A stretch of 10,559 nt of DNA. Source: a bacterium. Its GTDB lineage: Bacteria > Verrucomicrobiota > Verrucomicrobiae > Opitutales > Opitutaceae. Made by a program: the position numbers and the translations under genes. The notes below the pieces were generated by a model that did no database searches, was not told the DNA's origin, and worked only from the letters and a program-made list of their open reading frames with translations. The DNA lies in NCBI GenBank assembly GCA_021780625.1, contig JAJXYI010000594.1, positions 1 to 10,559 on the forward strand, given 5' to 3'. Below are positions 6,267-10,559 of the stretch, in pieces (the first letter of the stretch is position 1; each line of letters starts with the position of its first letter).

Positions 6267-8078
6267 ATGACCTCCAACAGGTTCGTGTTCTTCTCCGGCA
6301 AGGGCGGAGTGGGCAAGACTACCTGTGCCTGTGCCACGGCCGTTGCGGCAGCCGAGAAGGGCCTCAAGACGCTTATCGTCTCCACCGATCCCGCCAGCAA
6401 CGTCGGCGACGTCTTCCAGCAGCCGATCGGCGCCCAGGCGACCGCCATTCGCGGCGTGCCGAACCTGTTCGCCGTCGAGATCGACCCGGACAGCGCCACG
6501 GAATCCTACCGCGAGAAGGTGCTCGCACCGATGCGCGGCATCCTGCCCGACGAGATCGTCGCGGTGATCGAGGAGCAGTTCCGCTCGCCGTGCACCACCG
6601 AAATCGCGGCTTTCGACCGGTTCACGGACTTCCTGGTGAACCCGGGTTACGATCTGGTCGTCTTCGACACTGCGCCCACCGGCCACACCCTTCGGCTGCT
6701 CGAGCTGCCGATGGACTGGAGCAAACACATCGAGGAGTCCGCCAAGGCCGGCGGGCAGACCTGCCTCGGGCCAGTCGCCTCGATCCAGGCGGGCAAGGAG
6801 AAGTACGATCGGGCGATCGCGGCCTTGCGCGACCGCGGCCTCACCTCGTTCGTCTTCGTCACCATCCCGGAGAAGACGTCACTCGACGAGGCCAAGCGTA
6901 CCGGTGAGGAACTTGCGGCTCTGGGGATCACGGTTCAGCGGCTGATCATCAACCACGTGCTGCCGGTGGACGACGGCCAGAACGCCTTCTTCGCCCGGCG
7001 GCGGGCGATGCAGCAACCGTATGTCGCGGAGGCGGCAAAGACGTTTCCGGGCGTGGCCATTTGCCAGGTCGAGGAGACGTTCGTCGAGATCATCGGGGCG
7101 AAGGCGCTGTCGGCGTTTGCCCGCCTCTTGGATGGGCGGGGTGAGACGCGTCCGGCGGAGACCGAGCTTTCGGGGCTCGCCCTTCTGCAGCGAAGCAACG
7201 GGGACCAACGGAGGTTCTTCTTCATGGGCAAGGGGGGCGTCGGGAAGACCGTGGTGTCTGCCGCCACCGCGCTGCATCTGGCGCGGGGGGGTGTGCGGAC
7301 GCTGCTCGTTACCACCGATCCGGCGGCCCATACCGGGCGGGTGCTTGGGTGCGAGGCGACGGACGTACCGACGCAGGTCCCGGGCGAGCCCAACCTCTTC
7401 GCTGCGCGTGTGGACCAGGAGACCGCCGTGCGGGAGTATCGGCAGCGCATCCTGAGTGAATCGCGCGGTCGTTTCGACGAGGCCACGCTGGTGGCCATGG
7501 AGGAGGAGCTCAACTCCCCCTGTACCGAGGAGATGGCAGCATTCGAGAAGTTCCTGGCGTACTTGACCGATGACAGCTTCCCGGTCGTCGTCTTCGATAC
7601 CGCCCCGACGGGCCACACGCTGCGCCTGCTGTCGCTGCCTTTCTCATGGGAGAAGCAGGTGGAGATGATGGTGGCGATGCGCCCCGGCACGCAGTCGTAC
7701 GAACGCACCCGGGAGCGCTACAAAGACGCGGTGGCGATGCTGCAGGACCGCGACCTGACCCGGCTGGTGTTCGTGGTGTTGCCGGAGAAGACGCCGCTGC
7801 TCGAGGCGCTGCGCGCCCGCGACGACCTCGCGGCGGCCGGCATCTCCACGTCGGCGGTGGTGGCCAACATGCTGCTTCCCGACGACGCCTGCCGCTCGCC
7901 GCGCCTCAGACTGCGGCGCGAGGCGCAGCGGTACTACCTGTACGCCATGCGGCGCGACTTCGGAGTGCCGCGATTCGACCTGACCTTGCGCGACGACGAG
8001 GTGATCGGGACGGCGGCGTTGGCCGGGATCGCCGCGGAGCTGTGGGGCGACCCGGTGGCCAAGGGGGGTGCGCAATGA
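6267..8078 (+). CDS. arsA: ArsA arsenite-stimulated ATPase (two-domain)
   Basis: This 603-aa cytoplasmic ATPase receives As(III) from ArsD and energises a membrane arsenite permease. It has two homologous halves (A1 about 1-290, A2 about 313-603). Each half has a GKGGVGKT P-loop (11-18 and 321-328) and the DTAPTGHT signature (134-141 and 444-451). The three cysteines that bind As(III) at the domain interface of R773 ArsA (113, 172, 422) have counterparts here at Cys109 (RSPCTTE), Cys166 (GQTCLGP) and Cys419 (NSPCTEE), so the enzyme should be arsenic-responsive. ATG 6267 follows the purine-rich GGAAGGAAAGG. The 125-base gap upstream is the longest inside the plus-strand operon until the 3' end. 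It overlaps the next gene by 4 bases (ATGA). Confidence 0.97.
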   Translation: MTSNRFVFFSGKGGVGKTTCACATAVAAAEKGLKTLIVSTDPASNVGDVFQQPIGAQATAIRGVPNLFAVEIDPDSATESYREKVLAPMRGILPDEIVAVIEEQFRSPCTTEIAAFDRFTDFLVNPGYDLVVFDTAPTGHTLRLLELPMDWSKHIEESAKAGGQTCLGPVASIQAGKEKYDRAIAALRDRGLTSFVFVTIPEKTSLDEAKRTGEELAALGITVQRLIINHVLPVDDGQNAFFARRRAMQQPYVAEAAKTFPGVAICQVEETFVEIIGAKALSAFARLLDGRGETRPAETELSGLALLQRSNGDQRRFFFMGKGGVGKTVVSAATALHLARGGVRTLLVTTDPAAHTGRVLGCEATDVPTQVPGEPNLFAARVDQETAVREYRQRILSESRGRFDEATLVAMEEELNSPCTEEMAAFEKFLAYLTDDSFPVVVFDTAPTGHTLRLLSLPFSWEKQVEMMVAMRPGTQSYERTRERYKDAVAMLQDRDLTRLVFVVLPEKTPLLEALRARDDLAAAGISTSAVVANMLLPDDACRSPRLRLRREAQRYYLYAMRRDFGVPRFDLTLRDDEVIGTAALAGIAAELWGDPVAKGGAQ

Positions 8079-8410
8079 CCGCGGCCGAGCCACGGGTCCG
8101 CGTGTACTTCACCCCGCTGTCCAACCCGTGCGGCGAAGGGGCCACCTGTTGCGGTCCGGTGGGGATGAGGCCAGAGGAGGCGGAGACGCTTCGATCGGCG
8201 GTGGCCGAGGCCGTGCCGGGTGCTGGCGTCGAGCTGATCGACGCCTCGCGCAAGCTGCACCTTCACCGCGACGGGGCGGTGCTCCGCATGGTGAACACGC
8301 TGGGGCTCGCGGTGTACCCCGTGATCACGGTGGACGGCGACATCATTTCGATGGGGCCGCCCGCGGTCGACGAGCTGGGCCCGCTCATCCGAGCCAGGGT
8401 GGGCGGCTAA
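8075..8410 (+). CDS. Small Cys-rich, thioredoxin-like protein of unknown function (arsA-coupled)
   Basis: I do not recognise this 111-aa family with certainty. The N-terminal strand VRVYFTPLS is followed by Cys19, Cys25 and Cys26 (PCGEGATCCGP), where thioredoxin-fold proteins carry their active site. The second half has YPVITVDGDIISMGPP, resembling the cis-Pro strand and the following strand-helix of thioredoxins and of ArsD. The Cys pattern C-X5-CC looks like a mirror of the ArsD triad CC-X4-C. ATG 8075 overlaps the arsA stop (ATGA) with AAGGGGGG upstream, so it is co-translated with arsA. A second As(III) chaperone or thiol carrier for ArsA or ArsM is the best inference. An open frame extends upstream inside arsA, but that part is an arsA shadow. 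Confidence 0.85.
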   Translation: MTAAEPRVRVYFTPLSNPCGEGATCCGPVGMRPEEAETLRSAVAEAVPGAGVELIDASRKLHLHRDGAVLRMVNTLGLAVYPVITVDGDIISMGPPAVDELGPLIRARVGG

Positions 8411-8417
8411 AGCAAGT

Positions 8418-8441
8418 GGGGATGAGGGGATGAGGGGATGA
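8418..8441 (+). repeat. Three perfect 8-bp tandem repeats (GGGGATGA)
   Basis: GGGGATGA occurs three times head to tail at 8418-8425, 8426-8433 and 8434-8441 within the 77-base gap between the small Cys-rich gene and arsM. Each unit resembles a ribosome site with an ATG but leads into no open frame of note. Such short perfect repeats can change copy number by slippage, which would alter the spacing upstream of arsM. Confidence 0.75.
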
Positions 8442-8487
8442 GCGTAGTGGCGGGGCATGCTGTGCGAATCGGATTGGGGGAATCGCA

Positions 8488-9330
8488 ATGACTGAGCGTG
8501 AGGTGGACGTCAAGACTACGGTCCGGAAGCACTACGCGAGCATCGTCCGCGACGGAGGGAGCTGCTGCGGCCCGTCCCTGAGGGCTGGCGGCTGCTGCGG
8601 CCCAGATCCATTGGAAGGCGAGCTGAGCAGGATGATGGGCTACAGCGAGGAGGAACTTGGCGCTGCCCCGGTGGGCTCGAACCTGGGCCTCGGCTGTGGC
8701 AACCCGCTCGCGTTCGCGGCGCTCAAGCCGGGCGACGTGGTCGTGGACCTCGGCTCGGGCGCGGGGTTTGACTGCTTCCTGGCGGCTCGGCAGGTTGGGG
8801 ATTCCGGCCGCGTAATCGGCGTGGACATGACGCCCGAGATGCTCGACCGGGCGCGCGCCAACGCGGCCGCGGACGGCTACGCGAACGTGGAGTTTCGCAT
8901 GGGCGAGATCGAGAACCTCCCGGTGGCGGACGGCACGGCCGACATGGTGATCTCGAACTGCGTCATCAACCTCTCGACCGACAAGCCGCGCGTTTTCCGC
9001 GAGGCGCTGCGCGTCCTCAAGCCGGGTGGGAGGCTGATGGTGTCCGACCTGGTCCTCGAGCGTCCGCTTCCGGGAAGCGTGCGGCGCTCCGTCGAGGCGT
9101 ACGCCGGCTGCATCGCGGGGGCGATGCTCAAGGACGATTACCTTGCGGCCATCCGCCAAGCCGGCTTCACCGAGGTGGAGGTGCAGGCCGAGTCGGGGTT
9201 CACGGTCGGCTCCTCGAACCCCGACGAGAGCGAACTCGCGCTCCTCAACGAGGACGGCGTGACCCCGGAGGAGGCGCGGGCGGCGGCCGCGGCGGTTGTC
9301 TCGATCAAGGTGACAGCACGCCGTCCGTGA
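8488..9330 (+). CDS. arsM: Arsenite S-adenosylmethionine methyltransferase (ArsM)
   Basis: This 280-aa cytoplasmic enzyme methylates As(III) using SAM, giving methylarsenite and further products. The SAM-binding motif VDLGSGAGFD is at about 86-95, followed by IGVDMTPEML (110-119). The conserved As-binding cysteines are seen as Cys70 (GLGCGNP), Cys158 (SNCVIN) and Cys208 (AGCIAGA), corresponding to Cys72, Cys174 and Cys224 of the algal enzyme. The N-terminus carries two vicinal pairs in a near-repeat, GGSCCGPS (Cys26-27) and GGCCGPD (Cys36-37). Length fits the bacterial family. GGGGGAA lies about 6 bases before ATG 8488. Its trivalent methylated product is toxic, which fits the ArsP-type exporter downstream. 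Confidence 0.95.
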   Translation: MTEREVDVKTTVRKHYASIVRDGGSCCGPSLRAGGCCGPDPLEGELSRMMGYSEEELGAAPVGSNLGLGCGNPLAFAALKPGDVVVDLGSGAGFDCFLAARQVGDSGRVIGVDMTPEMLDRARANAAADGYANVEFRMGEIENLPVADGTADMVISNCVINLSTDKPRVFREALRVLKPGGRLMVSDLVLERPLPGSVRRSVEAYAGCIAGAMLKDDYLAAIRQAGFTEVEVQAESGFTVGSSNPDESELALLNEDGVTPEEARAAAAAVVSIKVTARRP

Positions 9331-9427
9331 TGAGGGAACGAAAATGGTCCATCCATCAGCCGGGTCACCGAAACCTACCGGCGTGCCGGCTTGACCAACC
9401 GCGAGCATTACGATCTCTGGGGGAGAA

Positions 9428-9835
9428 ATGGGCAACGAGTCAGACCAAGGCAGAAAGAGGACGGTGCTGTTCCTTTGCACCGGAAACTCGTGCCGATCGC
9501 AGATGGCGGAGGCGTTTCTTCGCCGCATGGCGGGAGGGCGTTTCGAGGTCCTGAGCGCGGGCCTCGACCCCGCTCCCGAGATTCATCCGGTCGCCGTCGA
9601 GGTGATGGCCGAGAAGGGCTTTGACCTGTCCGGTCAACGCCCTAAGAGCGCCAAAGACTACCTGGGGCGGCGCACTGTGCACTCCGTCATCATCGTGTGC
9701 GATCGGGCCGCCCAGCGCTGTCCGACCACGTGGCCCGGGGTGCTCGAGCGGCTGCACTGGCCGTTCGAGGACCCTGCGGCCTTTGAGGGCGACAAGGCCG
9801 CACAGCTCGCCAAGTTTCGCGAGGTCCGCAACTAG
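9428..9835 (+). CDS. arsC: Second arsenate reductase (ArsC2), truncated by an in-frame amber codon
   Basis: This 135-aa enzyme is of the thioredoxin-coupled type. The P-loop is CTGNSCR with Cys17 and Arg23, the resolving pair is Cys91 (IVCDRAA) and Cys98 (QRCPTTW), and Asp115 lies in FEDP. All catalytic residues lie before the stop. The stop TAG (9833-9835) is odd: the same frame continues as IENRIRGWLDAGEPAGESKT and ends at TGA 9896-9898. The joined FREVRN-x-IENRIRGWL is the usual C-terminal helix of this family, and the later TGA forms a 4-base ATGA overlap with the next gene. The gene was probably 156 residues long; TAG would arise from CAG by one change. The visible protein may still be active but lacks that helix. 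GGGGGAG precedes ATG 9428. Confidence 0.92.
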   Translation: MGNESDQGRKRTVLFLCTGNSCRSQMAEAFLRRMAGGRFEVLSAGLDPAPEIHPVAVEVMAEKGFDLSGQRPKSAKDYLGRRTVHSVIIVCDRAAQRCPTTWPGVLERLHWPFEDPAAFEGDKAAQLAKFREVRN

Positions 9836-9894
9836 ATCGAGAATCGCATCCGGGGTTGGCTCGACGCCGGAGAACCGGCTGGAGAGAGCAAGAC

Positions 9895-10559
9895 ATGAGT
9901 CGAGATCTGGCGGAGTCTTGCTGCGTTGTCGCGGAGGCGCCGATGCTGCCCCCCCGACCAAGGAAGGGCCGTCTGGTGAGTATCGGCCTCGGGGCGATGG
10001 GGCTGTGGGTGGTACTCTACGTGGCCCTCGCTCCGCTCTCACACTGGGTCACCTACGGTCTCTTCCCGCTTGAGGTCGGGACGGCTCTTGCCTCCGCAGT
10101 GGAGTTCTTCTCGTTCGAAGCTCCGAAGGTCTTGCTCCTGCTGACCCTGGTCGTGTACGGGGTCGGCGTCGTGCGCTCGTTCTTCACCCCCGAGCGCACG
10201 CGCCGGGTCCTCGCCGGGACCCGGGAGTCGGTCGGCAACGTGCTGGCCGCGCTCCTCGGGGTCGTGACCCCGTTCTGCTCGTGCTCGGCGGTGCCGCTGT
10301 TCATCGGGTTCGTGACGACGGGCGTCCCGCTCGGCGTGACGTTCTCGTTCCTCGTGTCGGCCCCGATGGTCAACGAGGTCGCGCTCGTGCTCCTTTGGAG
10401 CCTCTTCGGCTGGAAGGTGGCGGCGGTGTACATGGCCACGGGCCTGGCGATCGCGATGGCATCCGGCTGGGCGATCGGGCGGATGAAGATGGAGCGGCAC
10501 GTGGAGCCGTGGGTGTACGAGGTCAAGGGAGGCGCGGCCGGCCCGGACGCGGCTCCGAT
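9895..10559 (+). CDS. arsP: ArsP-type permease (DUF318/COG0701), 5' part, runs off the window
   Basis: The frame from ATG 9895 is open to the end of the window (221 codons plus two bases). It matches the permease family that includes ArsP, an exporter of trivalent methylarsenite and aromatic arsenicals. The best signature is PFCSCSAVPLFIGF (Cys128, Cys130), followed by VSAPMVNEVAL. Membrane segments are visible at about 27-48, 76-96, 114-140, 141-160 and 175-195. The N-terminus has a vicinal pair, Cys9-Cys10 (AESCCVV). GGAGAGAG (9881-9888) gives a ribosome site 6 bases upstream. The ATG overlaps the TGA of the extended arsC2 frame. Pairing with arsM supports a methylarsenite efflux role. Other family members of unknown substrate are an alternative. 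Confidence 0.88.
   Translation, partial: MSRDLAESCCVVAEAPMLPPRPRKGRLVSIGLGAMGLWVVLYVALAPLSHWVTYGLFPLEVGTALASAVEFFSFEAPKVLLLLTLVVYGVGVVRSFFTPERTRRVLAGTRESVGNVLAALLGVVTPFCSCSAVPLFIGFVTTGVPLGVTFSFLVSAPMVNEVALVLLWSLFGWKVAAVYMATGLAIAMASGWAIGRMKMERHVEPWVYEVKGGAAGPDAAP

Noticed and set aside
7646..8074. Open frame upstream of the small Cys-rich protein that would add over 140 residues.
   Set aside because: It overlaps the arsA A2 domain in another frame and reads as Arg/Gly-rich shadow; ATG 8075 with its ATGA overlap and ribosome site is the natural start.
9331..9427. The arsM frame continues after its stop with a protein-like stretch (TETYRRAGLTNREHYDLW).
   Set aside because: ArsM ends at a normal family C-terminus, and the continuation has no start, no recognisable family, and soon becomes low complexity inside arsC2. 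A decayed gene fragment is possible but unsupported.

Overview
This window is almost entirely an arsenic-resistance island. It comes from a high-GC bacterium: most genes use G or C at nearly every third codon position. The host cannot be named from sequence alone. Strong ribosome sites (AAGGAGG, GGAGGAGGAAGG), TTGACA promoters with 17-base spacers, a tRNA with encoded CCA and a YlbF-family protein would suit a high-GC Gram-positive lineage, for example a deep actinobacterium, but this is tentative.

Layout. Bases 1-222 hold the 3' end of an unidentified gene, then a good promoter and an intact tRNA-Asn(GTT). Bases 223-772 hold no convincing gene. They contain two diverged copies of a minus-strand module made of a tRNA 3' end followed by a terminator-like hairpin, which may be scars of past integration. 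Then comes arsC1 on the minus strand, divergent from arsR with 77 bases between the starts and a palindromic operator over the arsR -10 box. From arsR onward everything is on the plus strand and tightly packed: arsR, acr3-1, a tandem universal stress protein, an FmdB-type zinc ribbon, a YlbF-family protein, arsD, a truncated Acr3-like piece, a second intact acr3 of clearly lower GC, two-domain arsA, a small unrecognised Cys-rich thioredoxin-like protein, arsM, a second arsC with an in-frame amber codon near its end, and the start of an arsP-type permease that runs off the window.

How the genes fit together. ArsC1 and ArsC2 reduce arsenate to arsenite. Acr3 exports arsenite. ArsD would hand arsenite to the ArsA ATPase, which may energise an Acr3 pump. 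ArsM methylates arsenite, and ArsP-type permeases export trivalent methylarsenicals. ArsR senses As(III) and controls the set.

Points that stand out: (1) vicinal Cys-Cys motifs occur in most of the proteins, including members of families not usually tied to arsenic (FmdB, YlbF) and the small protein between arsA and arsM; (2) a lower-GC acr3 sits directly behind a truncated acr3 and separates arsD from arsA; (3) the amber codon in arsC2 is followed in frame by what looks like the original C-terminus, ending in an ATGA overlap with the next gene.
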